A DNA stretch of 8,661 nucleotides from Gammaproteobacteria bacterium (GCA_021767985.1 JAASSH010000058.1:1-8661), one strand, 5' to 3'. Numbered from the stretch's first letter, positions 1 through 7,830 are shown. Numbers and translations: made by a program. The notes: a model not told the origin generated them from the sequence alone.

Positions 1-513
1 ATCGAGCTTTACCTGTTCGGCGCCGGGCATGTCGGCCAGGCGCTGGTGCGTGCGCTCGTGGACCTGCCGGTCGAGATTTGCTGGATCGATACCCGCGACG
101 ATATCCTGCCCGAAAATCCGCCGGCGGGGGTGGAAACGATTTGTACCGATAGCCCTGAGGCCGAGATCGATGCGGCGCCTGCCGGCGCATACTTTCTCGT
201 AATGACCCACGATCACGCGCTCGATCAGCGTCTTTGCGAGCAGATTCTGAAACGTGACGACTTCACCTATTTCGGTTTGATCGGTTCGAATTCCAAGCGC
301 CGCAACTTTGAAACGCGCATGCGGCGTCGCGGCATCGACCCGCGCCGTTTTGCCGACATGACCTGCCCGATCGGCGTCAACGGCATCAGCAGCAAGCAGC
401 CCGCGCAGATCGCGATTTCGGTTGCCGCCGAAATCCTGCAGGTATACGATCGTGCGCAAAACGAAAACCAGAAAGATAAAAAAACAGTTGTCGCATTAAG
501 GGGAGAGTCATGA
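1..513 (+). CDS. xdhC: XdhC, xanthine dehydrogenase accessory protein (5' end cut by window)
   Basis: The reading frame is open from base 1 to the TGA at 511-513, giving 170 residues of a C-terminal part; the true start lies upstream of the window. It begins with a Rossmann-type nucleotide-binding motif, LFGAGHVGQAL (about residues 5-15 of the visible part), followed by an acidic strand end (WIDTRDD). Further on are THDHALD, the YFGLIGSNSKRRNF block and CPIGVNGISSKQPAQIAISVAAEIL, all typical of XdhC/CoxI-family proteins. Known role: XdhC binds molybdenum cofactor, helps its sulfuration and delivers it to xanthine dehydrogenase in the cytoplasm. The catalytic subunits are probably just upstream, since xdhC usually closes an xdhABC operon (inference). 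Its stop overlaps the next start (ATGA), so it is probably co-translated with the importer genes. The alternative, a CoxI-like maturase of another molybdoenzyme, is unlikely given the purine neighbours. Confidence 0.93.
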   Translation: MELYLFGAGHVGQALVRALVDLPVEICWIDTRDDILPENPPAGVETICTDSPEAEIDAAPAGAYFLVMTHDHALDQRLCEQILKRDDFTYFGLIGSNSKRRNFETRMRRRGIDPRRFADMTCPIGVNGISSKQPAQIAISVAAEILQVYDRAQNENQKDKKTVVALRGES

Positions 514-2072
514 CATCCGAATCGGGTGGCAGCGAGGCGTTGAGGCTCGAGCTGCAAGGGATCACCAAGATTTATCCATCGGTTATTGCCAACGAAGACG
601 TTTCGCTGTCGGTGAAAAAGGGCGAGATTCACGCGGTGCTGGGTGAAAACGGCGCCGGTAAATCGACGCTGATGAAAATGATATATGGCGTTACCAGGCC
701 CGATGCCGGCAAAATGAAATGGGAAGGTGAAGTCGTGCATGTCGAGAATCCGGCGCACGCCAGGAGCCTCGGCATCGGCATGGTGTTCCAGCATTTCTCA
801 CTGTTCGAAACTCTCAACGTGGTCGAAAATGTCGCACTGGGCCTGCCCGGTAACCCCGACCTGAATCAACTTGCCGAGCAAATCGTCGAGGTATCCAACC
901 GCTACGGCCTGCCGGTCGATCCGCAACGCCTGGTGCATGCGTTGTCGGTCGGTGAACGCCAGCGGGTCGAGATTGTCCGCTGCCTGCTGCAAAACCCGAA
1001 GCTGTTGATCATGGACGAGCCGACTTCGGTATTGACGCCGCAGGCGGTCCGTAAACTGTTCGATACCCTGCGCCAACTCGCTGAAGAGGGCTGCAGCATT
1101 CTCTATATCAGCCACAAGCTCGATGAAATCCAGGAGCTGTGCCATGTCGCCACGGTTCTGCGTGACGGCAAGGTTACCGGTGATTGTATTCCGTCCGAGG
1201 AAACCCCGAAATCGATGGCCAGCCTGATGATCGGCAAGGAACTGCCGGTACCCGAGCATAATGCACCGGTTGAGCTGGGAGAGGCACGCCTGCAGTTGAA
1301 CCGGCTTAACAAGAAATCGGACGATCCCTTCGGTACCGATTTACAGGATATCGAGCTTGAAGTTCGTTCCGGTGAAATCCTCGGTATTGCCGGCGTATCG
1401 GGCAATGGTCAGCAGGAATTGCTGTACGCGCTCTCGGGCGAAGAACTGGTAGATGACGCCGATTCAATCGTTATCTGCGGCAAAGCTTCGGGCAGGGATA
1501 ACCCGGATCGGCGCCGGGTCGGCGGCCTCGGCTTCGTGCCCGAGGAACGCCTCGGCCGCGGTGCAGTGCCGCGCATGTCGCTGACCGAAAACGCGCTGCT
1601 GACCGCGCATCACGCCGGCATGCTCAATCATGGCATGATCAAGTTCGACAAGATCGCCGAATTCGCGCGCAAATGCATCGCAGGCTTCAACGTCAAATGC
1701 GGCGGCGAAGAGCACGCGGCCAATTCGCTCTCCGGCGGTAACCTGCAAAAGTTCATCATGGGCCGCGAAATCCTGCTGGCGCCGAAGATGCTGGTGGTGG
1801 CGCAGCCGACCTGGGGTGTCGACGTCGGTGCCGCCGCGTTCATTCGCCAGGAGCTGATCGATTTGCGCAACCAGGGCACCGCGATCCTGGTGATTTCGGA
1901 AGAGCTCGAGGAATTGTTTGAAATCTCCGACCGCATCGCGGTAATTGCCAATGGCCGCATGTCTCCGGCAAAGAACCTGGCCGATACCAACATCGATGAA
2001 ATCGGGCTCTGGATGAGCGGCATGTGGGAGCAAGGGGCAGCTGACGGCACGGAGGCACAGGCCAATGCTTAG
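510..2072 (+). CDS. BMP-type purine/nucleoside ABC importer, duplicated ATP-binding subunit
   Basis: A 520-residue cytoplasmic ATPase with two fused ABC domains, the arrangement found in NupO (YufO) and RbsA-type importers. Domain 1 is intact: Walker A GENGAGKST at 45-53, Q-loop Q94, signature LSVGE at 145-149, Walker B LLIMDEP at 165-171 and switch His202. Domain 2 has a full LSGGNLQK signature at 407-414 but a degenerate Walker A (GVSGNGQQEL, 295-304, no GKS/T), AQPT in place of DEPT at 431-434, and Glu in place of the switch His (SEELEEL, 463-469). That asymmetry is normal for this family, so one composite site probably does most of the hydrolysis. W435 stands where Arg is common (QPTRG). 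The start is supported by AAGGGGAG at 498-505, about 5 nt upstream, and by the 4-bp overlap with xdhC. It works with the two permeases and the binding protein that follow. The exact substrate cannot be read from this subunit. Confidence 0.93.
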   Translation: MTSESGGSEALRLELQGITKIYPSVIANEDVSLSVKKGEIHAVLGENGAGKSTLMKMIYGVTRPDAGKMKWEGEVVHVENPAHARSLGIGMVFQHFSLFETLNVVENVALGLPGNPDLNQLAEQIVEVSNRYGLPVDPQRLVHALSVGERQRVEIVRCLLQNPKLLIMDEPTSVLTPQAVRKLFDTLRQLAEEGCSILYISHKLDEIQELCHVATVLRDGKVTGDCIPSEETPKSMASLMIGKELPVPEHNAPVELGEARLQLNRLNKKSDDPFGTDLQDIELEVRSGEILGIAGVSGNGQQELLYALSGEELVDDADSIVICGKASGRDNPDRRRVGGLGFVPEERLGRGAVPRMSLTENALLTAHHAGMLNHGMIKFDKIAEFARKCIAGFNVKCGGEEHAANSLSGGNLQKFIMGREILLAPKMLVVAQPTWGVDVGAAAFIRQELIDLRNQGTAILVISEELEELFEISDRIAVIANGRMSPAKNLADTNIDEIGLWMSGMWEQGAADGTEAQANA

Positions 2073-3135
2073 ACTCGAGCGCAGACCCGAAGCCTCGCAT
2101 TTGATGTCCTACGCGTCGCCGGCGATCGCGATCTTACTGATGTTGATCGGCGGCCTGTTTTTGTTTGCGTTCCTCGGTAAAAATCCGATCGAGGGTTTCA
2201 AGGTGTTTTTCATCAACCCGATCAGTGACCTGTGGGGTGTATCGGAACTGTTACTCAAGGCGACGCCGCTGATGCTCATCGCCGTCGGGCTCGCGATCGG
2301 CTTTCGCGCCAACGTCTGGAATATCGGCGCCGAGGGCCAGCTGATCGTCGGCGGCATCGCCGCCAGTGCGGTTGCGTTGCACTTCCAGGAATCCGAGGGT
2401 GCGCATGTACTAATCCTGATGATAATCGCCGGCTGTATCGGCGGCATGTTATGGGCGGCGATACCGGCGTTTCTGAAAACCCGATTCAACACCAATGAAA
2501 TCCTGGTGTCGCTGATGCTGGTTTACGTCGCGCAGCTGCTGGTGTCGTGGCTGGTGCACGGTCCGATGATGGATCCGGACGGTTTCAATTTTCCGCAATC
2601 GGCGATGTTCGAGGATTCGGCCCTGTTGCCTTTGGTGTTCGACGACGGCAGCCGGGTCAACCTGGCATTCGTGTTTGCAATCGGGGCGTTGTTGGCCGGT
2701 TATGTTTTCATGTTCCGCAGTTTCGCCGGATTCCAGATGCAGGTTGCGGGATTCGCCAAGGACGCCGCCCGCTACGCCGGTTTTTCGGCCAGGCGCATGA
2801 TCTGGATCGGGCTGCTCGCCGGCGGCGCGATGGCGGGACTGGCCGGCATGGCCGAAGTCTCGGGCCCGATGGGGCAAATTACCGACCAGGTATCCAGCGG
2901 CTACGGTTTCGCCGCGATCATCGTTGCCTTCGTCGCGCGCCTGAACCCGGTCGGTATATTCTTCGCCAGCCTGTTGATGGCGCTGCTTTACCTCGGCGGC
3001 GAGCAGGCGCAGCAATATATGAATCTGCCGTCGTCGATATCCCTTGTTTTCCAGGGCATGCTGTTGCTGTTCCTGCTCGGCTCGGACGTATTTATCAATT
3101 ATCGCCTGCGCTGGAAGAGGGAGGTAGCGGCCTGA
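2065..3135 (+). CDS. BMP-type purine/nucleoside ABC importer, permease subunit 1 (NupP-like)
   Basis: A 356-residue polytopic inner-membrane protein of the branched-chain amino acid/sugar permease superfamily (BPD_transp_2). The marker is FRANVWNIGAEGQLIVGG at residues 80-97, the conserved loop and helix of YufP/NupP-like nucleoside permeases. Hydrophobic segments are visible at about 17-37, 62-80, 90-106, 114-134, 144-165, 198-217, 246-265, 281-312 and 326-341. AGFSARRMIWIGLLAGGAMAG (about 238-258) resembles the cytoplasmic loop that contacts the ATPase (inference). The ATG at 2065 overlaps the ATPase gene by 8 bp and has GGAGG at 2051-2055, 9 nt upstream. An internal ATG at 2104 lacks such a site. 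It forms the transport channel as a heterodimer with the next gene product. Confidence 0.92.
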   Translation: MLRLERRPEASHLMSYASPAIAILLMLIGGLFLFAFLGKNPIEGFKVFFINPISDLWGVSELLLKATPLMLIAVGLAIGFRANVWNIGAEGQLIVGGIAASAVALHFQESEGAHVLILMIIAGCIGGMLWAAIPAFLKTRFNTNEILVSLMLVYVAQLLVSWLVHGPMMDPDGFNFPQSAMFEDSALLPLVFDDGSRVNLAFVFAIGALLAGYVFMFRSFAGFQMQVAGFAKDAARYAGFSARRMIWIGLLAGGAMAGLAGMAEVSGPMGQITDQVSSGYGFAAIIVAFVARLNPVGIFFASLLMALLYLGGEQAQQYMNLPSSISLVFQGMLLLFLLGSDVFINYRLRWKREVAA

Positions 3136-4067
3136 TGGAAGGTTCGATTTTAAGTTCGATTCTATTCGCGACCATCGTCGCCGGCACACCGTTGATCATC
3201 GTCGCGCTGGGCCAGTTGATCGCCGAAAAATCCGGGGTATTGAATCTGGGCGCCGAGGGCATGATGTCGATGGGCGCTATCGCCGGTTTCGCGATCAGCT
3301 TCGAAACCGGCAGTGTCTGGCTGGGCGTGCTCGGCGGCATGGCCGCGGGTGCGCTGATGTCGTACCTGTTTGCCGTTGTCGTGCTGACGTTAATGGGCAA
3401 CCAGGTCGCCACCGGCCTGGCCTTGTCGATCCTCGGCGTCGGACTGTCGGCATTCATCGGTAAGCCCTACGAGTCCGAGATTTTGCCCACAATCGAAGCG
3501 ATCCGTATTCCGCTGCTGGCGGATATTCCGATTATCGGCGAGCCGTTATTCGCGCAGCAATCGCTGGTCTATTTTTCATGGGCGCTGTTCGGCGCCATCG
3601 TCTGGTTCCTGTATCGCAGCCGGCCCGGCCTGGTGTTGCGCGCCGTTGGCGAGTCACCTTCGTCGGCGCATTCCATTGGCTACCCCGTGATTCGTATTCG
3701 TTACATGGCGACAATATTCGGCGGTGCCATGGCGGGAATCGGCGGTGCTTTCCTGTCGGTTTTTTATACACCGTTGTGGGTCGAGGGCATGGTCGCCGGG
3801 CGCGGCTGGATTGCGATCGCGCTGGTCGTGTTTGCGACCTGGCGGCCGTTCCGGGTCATGGTCGGTGCTTACCTGTTCGGCGGTGTCATGGTAGCGCAGT
3901 TATTCGTGCAGGGCTCCGGGCTGGAAATCAATATTCCGTCGCAGTTCCTGTCGTCGCTGCCATACCTCGCGACCATCATCGTGTTGGTAATCATTTCGCG
4001 CGACCAGAACACTGTGCGCCTGAACGCACCGGTATCGCTGGGACAGCCCTACCGGCCCGATGCCTGA
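3135..4067 (+). CDS. BMP-type purine/nucleoside ABC importer, permease subunit 2 (NupQ-like)
   Basis: A 310-residue inner-membrane permease, the partner of the preceding one. It carries the paralogous motif SGVLNLGAEGMMSMGAIAGF at residues 33-52 and the C-terminal block AGRGWIAIALVVFATWRP at 221-238, both characteristic of NupQ/YufQ-type subunits. Hydrophobic helices occur at about 7-29, 38-54, 61-86, 91-108, 142-160, 190-210, 224-236, 241-258 and 274-288. The frame stays open upstream to 2547, but those 196 codons read an alternative frame of permease 1 and show no membrane character. I chose ATG 3135, which shares one base with the previous stop (TGATG) and lies about 11 nt after the purine-rich GAAGAGGGAGGT (3114-3125), because translation then begins exactly at the conserved family N-terminus. 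Translational coupling with permease 1 is likely. Confidence 0.92.
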   Translation: MEGSILSSILFATIVAGTPLIIVALGQLIAEKSGVLNLGAEGMMSMGAIAGFAISFETGSVWLGVLGGMAAGALMSYLFAVVVLTLMGNQVATGLALSILGVGLSAFIGKPYESEILPTIEAIRIPLLADIPIIGEPLFAQQSLVYFSWALFGAIVWFLYRSRPGLVLRAVGESPSSAHSIGYPVIRIRYMATIFGGAMAGIGGAFLSVFYTPLWVEGMVAGRGWIAIALVVFATWRPFRVMVGAYLFGGVMVAQLFVQGSGLEINIPSQFLSSLPYLATIIVLVIISRDQNTVRLNAPVSLGQPYRPDA

Positions 4068-4165
4068 TGTCTTAAGCGGGCGTTAATCAATGAGTCTTTA
4101 TATAACAAGGGTTGTAAAACCCGTAAACACTAACCTAAATGAAAAAATCCCGGGAGGGTTCTGAA
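4068..4165 (+). promoter_or_regulatory. 98-bp AT-richer leader before the binding-protein gene, with small hairpin
   Basis: This is the only sizeable gap within the importer genes and is clearly richer in A and T than its surroundings. It holds a perfect 5-bp hairpin at 4109-4122 (GGGTT-GTAA-AACCC) whose loop fits the stable GNRA class. A TATAAC at 4101-4106 resembles a -10 box, but no convincing -35 lies 16-18 nt upstream, so a promoter is only possible. The hairpin has no T tract after it and so does not look like a terminator. I see no known riboswitch core. It may be a 5' stability or processing element that raises binding-protein output over the membrane subunits (inference). Confidence 0.35.
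4152..4157 (+). promoter_or_regulatory. Ribosome binding site that fixes the BMP-protein start at 4166
   Basis: GGGAGG sits 8 nt before ATG 4166. An in-frame ATG at 4139 would place this site inside the coding region and would add MKKSREGSE before the signal peptide, with no good ribosome binding site of its own. The 4166 start gives a normal signal peptide. Confidence 0.8.
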
Positions 4166-5233
4166 ATGGCACTAACAAAGATAATTAATAAACTGGCGAT
4201 CGTGGCGCTACTCGGCGCGCTGAGCGGCGCCGGCATGGCGGCCGACAACGTCGGCTTCGTCTACGTAAGTCCGATCGGCGATGCCGGCTGGACCTATCAG
4301 CATGACCTGGGGCGTTTGCAGCTGGAAAAAGAAACCGGTGTCACCACCAGTTACGTCGAAAACGTGCCCGAGGGTCCCGATGCAGAACGCGTAATTCGCG
4401 AAATGGCGAAGCGCGGCGACAAGGTCGTGTTTGCCACCAGTTTCGGTTTCATGAACTATGCGCTCAAGGTATCCAAGACTTTTCGCAAGACCGCGTTCGT
4501 GCACGCCACTGGCTACAAGCTGGGCAAGAACATGGGCCTGGTTAACGCACGATTTTACGAAGGCCGCTACCTGACCGGCGTGATCGCCGGTGAAATGACC
4601 AAGTCCAACGTTCTGGGATATGTCGCGGCTTTCCCGATTCCCGAAGTCATGCAGGGCATCAACGCGTTTATCCAGGGCGCGCGCAGCGTGAACCCGAAAG
4701 CCGAGCTACGCGTGATTTGGGTTAATTCGTGGTTCGATCCGGGCAAGGAGCGCCAGGCCGCGCTGACCCTGCTGTCCCAGGAGGCCGACGTGATCACCCA
4801 CCATACCGATTCCACCGCCGTGGTGCAGGCTGCCGAAGATCAGGGCAAGTATGCGTTCGGTTATCACTCGGACATGAGCAAGTACGGTCCCAAGGCCCAC
4901 CTTACAGCAACCACGCATCACTGGGGTGACTACTACGTGAAGACGGTTAAGGAAGTCCAGGCCGGTACCTGGAAACCAACCAGCGTCTGGGGCGGCTATG
5001 CCGAGGGCATGATCCGGCTGGCACCGCTGAACAAGGCGATTCCGGCGGATCTGCAAAACCGGATCCGTGAGATGGAAAAGCAGATGACTGCTGGAAAGCT
5101 GCATCCTTTTGCAGGTCCGGTAGTTGATCAAAGCGGAAAAACCATCGTGCCGGCGGGTCAGAACATGACCGACGAGCAGCTCAATGCGATGAATTACTAC
5201 GTGCAGGGCGTGGTTAGTAAAGTCCCTAACTAA
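4166..5233 (+). CDS. BMP-family purine/nucleoside-binding periplasmic protein
   Basis: A 355-residue secreted solute-binding protein of the BMP (PnrA/NupN-like) family, which supplies ligand to the ABC importer encoded just upstream. Residues 1-26 form a signal peptide: a basic N-terminus (K5, K9), a hydrophobic core IVALLGALSGAG and a cleavage site at about A25/A26 (GMA-AD). There is no lipobox Cys, so it is probably free in the periplasm rather than a lipoprotein as in Gram-positives and spirochaetes. Family landmarks are VGFVYVSPIGDAGW (29-42), FATSFGFMN (89-97), ARFYEGRYLTGVIAGEM (128-144), GYVAAFPIPEVMQGIN (151-166), VNSWFDPGKE (186-195), THHTDST (211-217) and GYHSDMS (232-238). Related proteins bind nucleosides or purine bases. 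With guanine, xanthine and urate enzymes adjacent, a purine base or nucleoside is the likely ligand (inference). In many such operons the binding-protein gene comes first; here it is last among the importer genes and is flanked by two hairpins. Confidence 0.93.
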   Translation: MALTKIINKLAIVALLGALSGAGMAADNVGFVYVSPIGDAGWTYQHDLGRLQLEKETGVTTSYVENVPEGPDAERVIREMAKRGDKVVFATSFGFMNYALKVSKTFRKTAFVHATGYKLGKNMGLVNARFYEGRYLTGVIAGEMTKSNVLGYVAAFPIPEVMQGINAFIQGARSVNPKAELRVIWVNSWFDPGKERQAALTLLSQEADVITHHTDSTAVVQAAEDQGKYAFGYHSDMSKYGPKAHLTATTHHWGDYYVKTVKEVQAGTWKPTSVWGGYAEGMIRLAPLNKAIPADLQNRIREMEKQMTAGKLHPFAGPVVDQSGKTIVPAGQNMTDEQLNAMNYYVQGVVSKVPN

Positions 5234-5248
5234 ACCGTTAAACAAAAA

Positions 5249-5283
5249 GGTAGCCATGCAGGCGCATGGCTACCCGGTTGTTT
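5249..5283 (+). terminator. Perfect 10-bp hairpin after the binding-protein gene, probable terminator or 3' stabiliser
   Basis: GGTAGCCATG (5249-5258) and CATGGCTACC (5265-5274) are exact reverse complements around a 6-nt loop CAGGCG. An A-rich run (5240-5248) precedes the stem and TTGTTT (5278-5283) follows it after CGG, so the structure could act in both directions. AACCG (5233-5237) can also pair with CGGTT (5275-5279). It starts 15 nt after the BMP stop. The T tract is interrupted, so termination may be partial; no separate promoter for puuD is obvious downstream, which favours read-through. Confidence 0.6.
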
Positions 5284-5295
5284 GAATCGTATCTC

Positions 5296-6480
5296 ATGGA
5301 AGCATATCTCTTAGACTGGATTAACCTGCTGCTGCGCTGGTTGCACCTTATCGCCGGCGTAGCCTGGATCGGCGCGTCGTTTTATTTCGTCATGCTCGAC
5401 AGCTCGCTTTCCAGGCCCGCACGCGCGCAGGACGAACAACGCGGCGTTACCGGCGAACTGTGGGCGGTACACGGCGGTGGAGTCTACCAGAGCCAGAAGT
5501 TCCTGCTCGGCCCGGTCGGAGAACCGCTGGCCGAAAAGCTGCACTGGTCGAAATGGGAAGCCTATACCACCTGGCTGTCGGGGATGGGCCTGCTGATCGT
5601 GATCTACTGGTTTGGCGCCGGAACCTACCTGATCGACGCCCAGGTTATGGCGTTGTCGCCCGCGGGCGGCATTGCAATCAGTGCCGGCGTGATCGTCGTC
5701 GGCTGGATTGTCTATAACCTGCTTTGCCAGGCTATGAAGGGCAGGGACTCGGCACTTGCGGGCGTGCTTTTCGCGTTGGTCTGCCTCGTCTCCTGGGGTT
5801 TGTTCCAGTTACTCAGCGCGCGCGCCGCCTACCTGCACACGGGCGCGATGATGGGCAGCATCATGGCAGCCAACGTGTTCTTCCATATCATTCCCGGGCA
5901 AAAGAAGGTGGTTTCGCAGATGCGTGCCGGCGAAACGCCGGACGCCGAGCCCGGCATCATCGGGAAACAGCGTTCGGTACATAACACCTATTTTACGCTG
6001 CCGGTGCTGTTCATCATGATCAGCAGTCATTACCCGATGACTTACAGTCACGAAAACGGCTGGCTGGTCCTGATTTTCATCATGCTCGCCGGGGTGCTGA
6101 TCCGGCAGTATTTCGTGCTGCGCCACGGTGGTAACGCGAATCCGGCGCTGCCGGCGGTGGCGGTAATCCTGCTGTTGTCGATGGTTTGGTACCTGAGCCC
6201 GAAGGCCGTCGACGGCACCGTCAGCGCGGCCGTTAGCGAGGATCAGATTAGCCAGATCATGAATAGCCGCTGCGTCTCCTGCCATGCCGCCAGCCCGACC
6301 CAGCCCGGTTTCGCCGAGGCGCCGCTGGGACTGGTTTTTGAAACGCCAGCGCAAATTGCACAGAATGCGGCGCGCATCGCAACCACGGTGCAATCGAAAT
6401 ACATGCCGATTGGGAACCTGACCGGCATGACCGACCAGGAGCGTGCCGTGGTCGCGACCTGGTTCGCCCAGCAGCAATAG
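5296..6480 (+). CDS. puuD: PuuD-type urate hydroxylase: membrane domain plus C-terminal cytochrome c
   Basis: A 394-residue membrane protein with about eight hydrophobic helices (roughly 9-33, 92-108, 124-145, 155-173, 181-200, 232-246, 256-272, 284-300), matching the urate-oxidase N-terminal (DUF989) family, followed by a cytochrome c domain. The haem site is C326-V-S-C329-H330, with M370 (KYMPIGN) the likely axial ligand. Histidines in or near helices (H17, H59, H181, H197, H229) are candidates for cofactor or substrate contacts. Known role: PuuD oxidises urate to 5-hydroxyisourate and passes electrons through the c haem to the respiratory chain, without the H2O2 of soluble uricase. The c domain should face the periplasm. 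ATG 5266 is in frame and adds ten residues (MATRLFESYL), but it lies in the preceding hairpin; ATG 5296 begins at the usual MEAYLLDWINLLLRW. Neither start has a good ribosome binding site. The stop is 6 bp from guaD. Confidence 0.88.
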   Translation: MEAYLLDWINLLLRWLHLIAGVAWIGASFYFVMLDSSLSRPARAQDEQRGVTGELWAVHGGGVYQSQKFLLGPVGEPLAEKLHWSKWEAYTTWLSGMGLLIVIYWFGAGTYLIDAQVMALSPAGGIAISAGVIVVGWIVYNLLCQAMKGRDSALAGVLFALVCLVSWGLFQLLSARAAYLHTGAMMGSIMAANVFFHIIPGQKKVVSQMRAGETPDAEPGIIGKQRSVHNTYFTLPVLFIMISSHYPMTYSHENGWLVLIFIMLAGVLIRQYFVLRHGGNANPALPAVAVILLLSMVWYLSPKAVDGTVSAAVSEDQISQIMNSRCVSCHAASPTQPGFAEAPLGLVFETPAQIAQNAARIATTVQSKYMPIGNLTGMTDQERAVVATWFAQQQ

Positions 6481-6486
6481 ACTGCC

Positions 6487-7818
6487 ATGTCGGTCGTGCC
6501 CTCGCCGCTGGATAACAACTCGTGCGATACCGCGATTCGCGCGAGTTTCCTCCATTTCAATGCCGATCCCGACCGGCGTGGCGACGCTTTCGAATACCTC
6601 GAAGACGGTCTGATGATACTGAAGCAGGGCCGTATCCAGATGCTGGTAAACGCCACCGACTGGATCGATTACCTGCCCGACGGTTCGGCGCTGTACGACT
6701 ACAGCGGGCGGCTGGTGATGCCCGGCTTCATCGATGCCCACACCCATTACCCGCAAACCGAAATGATTGCGAGCCATGGGCTGCAGTTGCTCGACTGGCT
6801 GCAGCAGTACACCTTTCCGACCGAGGAGAAATTTGCCGAGCGCGATCATGCCGACAGGATCGCCGCGTTTTTCTGCGAGCAGATGCTGGCCAACGGCACC
6901 ACCACCAGCGCTGTGTATGCGACCGTGCATCCACAGTCGGTAGACGCCATCTTCGAACAGGCACAGCAGCGCGACCTGTGCCTGATTGCGGGCAAGGTAA
7001 TGATGGACCGTAACGCGCCGCCAGCGCTTTGCGATAGCGTGGAGTCGAGTTACCGTGATTGCAGCGAACTGATCAAACGCTGGCATTTACAGGGACGTAA
7101 TCATTACGCGGTCACGCCTCGTTTCGCGCCCTGCTCGAGTCCCGGGCAACTCGAGGTTTGCGCACAATTGCTGAACGAAAGCCCGGACCTGTACCTGCAG
7201 TCACACGTGGCGGAAAATCGCGACGAGGTCGAATGGGTCGCCAGGCTGTTTCCGGACAGCCGCAGTTACCTCGATGTTTATGACAGCCACGGCTTGCTCG
7301 GGCCGCGTTCGATTTACGGGCACTGTATCCACCTCGATCAGCAGGACCGCGAGCGCATGGCCGCGAGCGGTGCCGCGATTGCATTCTGCCCGACTTCAAA
7401 CCTGTTTCTTGGCAGTGGCCTGTTTAGCCTGGAAGACGCCAGCGCGCTGGGTATTCGCCTGGGCCTGGCCACCGACGTCGGTGCCGGCACCAGTTTCAGC
7501 ATGCTGCAGACGCTGGCCGAAGCCTACAAGATATGCCAGCTCGGTGGCCAGCGGCTTACCCCGCTGAAAGCCTTTTACCTGGTGACGCTGGGTGCCGCGG
7601 AGTCACTCTATCTTGATCATAGAATTGGCAATTTTACGCCCGGCAAGGAGGCTGATTTCGTCGTGCTCGATCTGGCTGCCACCGAGCTGATGCAGTGCCG
7701 CATGGACAATGCATCGACCCTCGAAGAGCGGCTGTTTGCGCTGATGATGCTGGGTGACGACCGTTGCGTCCAGGCCACCCATGTCATGGGCAAGCGCCAG
7801 TACTCGAGGCCCAACTAA
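6487..7818 (+). CDS. guaD: Guanine deaminase (amidohydrolase superfamily)
   Basis: A 443-residue cytoplasmic zinc enzyme that hydrolyses guanine to xanthine and ammonia, feeding xanthine dehydrogenase. It shows the whole guanine-deaminase pattern: PGFIDAHTHYPQTEMIAS (79-96) with zinc ligands H85 and H87, WLQQYTFPTEEKF (104-116), ANGTTTSAVYATVHPQS (135-151), TPRFAPCSS (210-218) with R213 expected to contact the purine, SHVAEN with zinc ligand H240 and proton shuttle E243, GHCIHL with H279, and LATDVGAGTSFSML (327-340) with D330. The C-terminus GNFTPGKEADFVVLD (381-395) closes the beta-sandwich. Length is as expected for the family. The start 6 bp after puuD lacks a clear ribosome binding site, so translation is probably coupled to puuD; the N-terminal beta strand (AIRASFLHF, 16-24) shows that later ATGs would truncate the fold. 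No key residue is missing. Confidence 0.95.
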   Translation: MSVVPSPLDNNSCDTAIRASFLHFNADPDRRGDAFEYLEDGLMILKQGRIQMLVNATDWIDYLPDGSALYDYSGRLVMPGFIDAHTHYPQTEMIASHGLQLLDWLQQYTFPTEEKFAERDHADRIAAFFCEQMLANGTTTSAVYATVHPQSVDAIFEQAQQRDLCLIAGKVMMDRNAPPALCDSVESSYRDCSELIKRWHLQGRNHYAVTPRFAPCSSPGQLEVCAQLLNESPDLYLQSHVAENRDEVEWVARLFPDSRSYLDVYDSHGLLGPRSIYGHCIHLDQQDRERMAASGAAIAFCPTSNLFLGSGLFSLEDASALGIRLGLATDVGAGTSFSMLQTLAEAYKICQLGGQRLTPLKAFYLVTLGAAESLYLDHRIGNFTPGKEADFVVLDLAATELMQCRMDNASTLEERLFALMMLGDDRCVQATHVMGKRQYSRPN

Positions 7819-7830
7819 TGCCGCCCACCA

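Noticed and set aside
1392..1944. Apparent loss of Walker A, Walker B and switch residues in the second ATPase domain
   Set aside because: The same degenerate second site is normal in sugar- and nucleoside-type duplicated ATPases, so it is not evidence of decay.
2547..3134. In-frame open stretch of 196 codons upstream of permease 2, as if the permease had a long N-terminal extension
   Set aside because: It is an alternative frame of the permease 1 gene, rich in Arg and Gly with no membrane helices; the family N-terminus and the TGATG junction fix the start at 3135.
4139..4165. Upstream ATG adding MKKSREGSE to the binding protein
   Set aside because: It would place the good GGGAGG site inside the gene and a charged, Pro/Gly-free tail before an already complete signal peptide.
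5256..5285. Nine-codon mini-ORF (MQAHGYPVV) with AAGG at 5247-5250, a possible leader peptide for puuD
   Set aside because: Most of it simply reads the hairpin, and it has no run of regulatory codons; chance is the simpler explanation.
5809..7086. 425-codon antisense open frame across puuD and guaD
   Set aside because: It spans two well-supported + strand genes, has a His/Arg/Gln-rich composition typical of antisense frames in GC-rich codons, and shows no recognisable domain.
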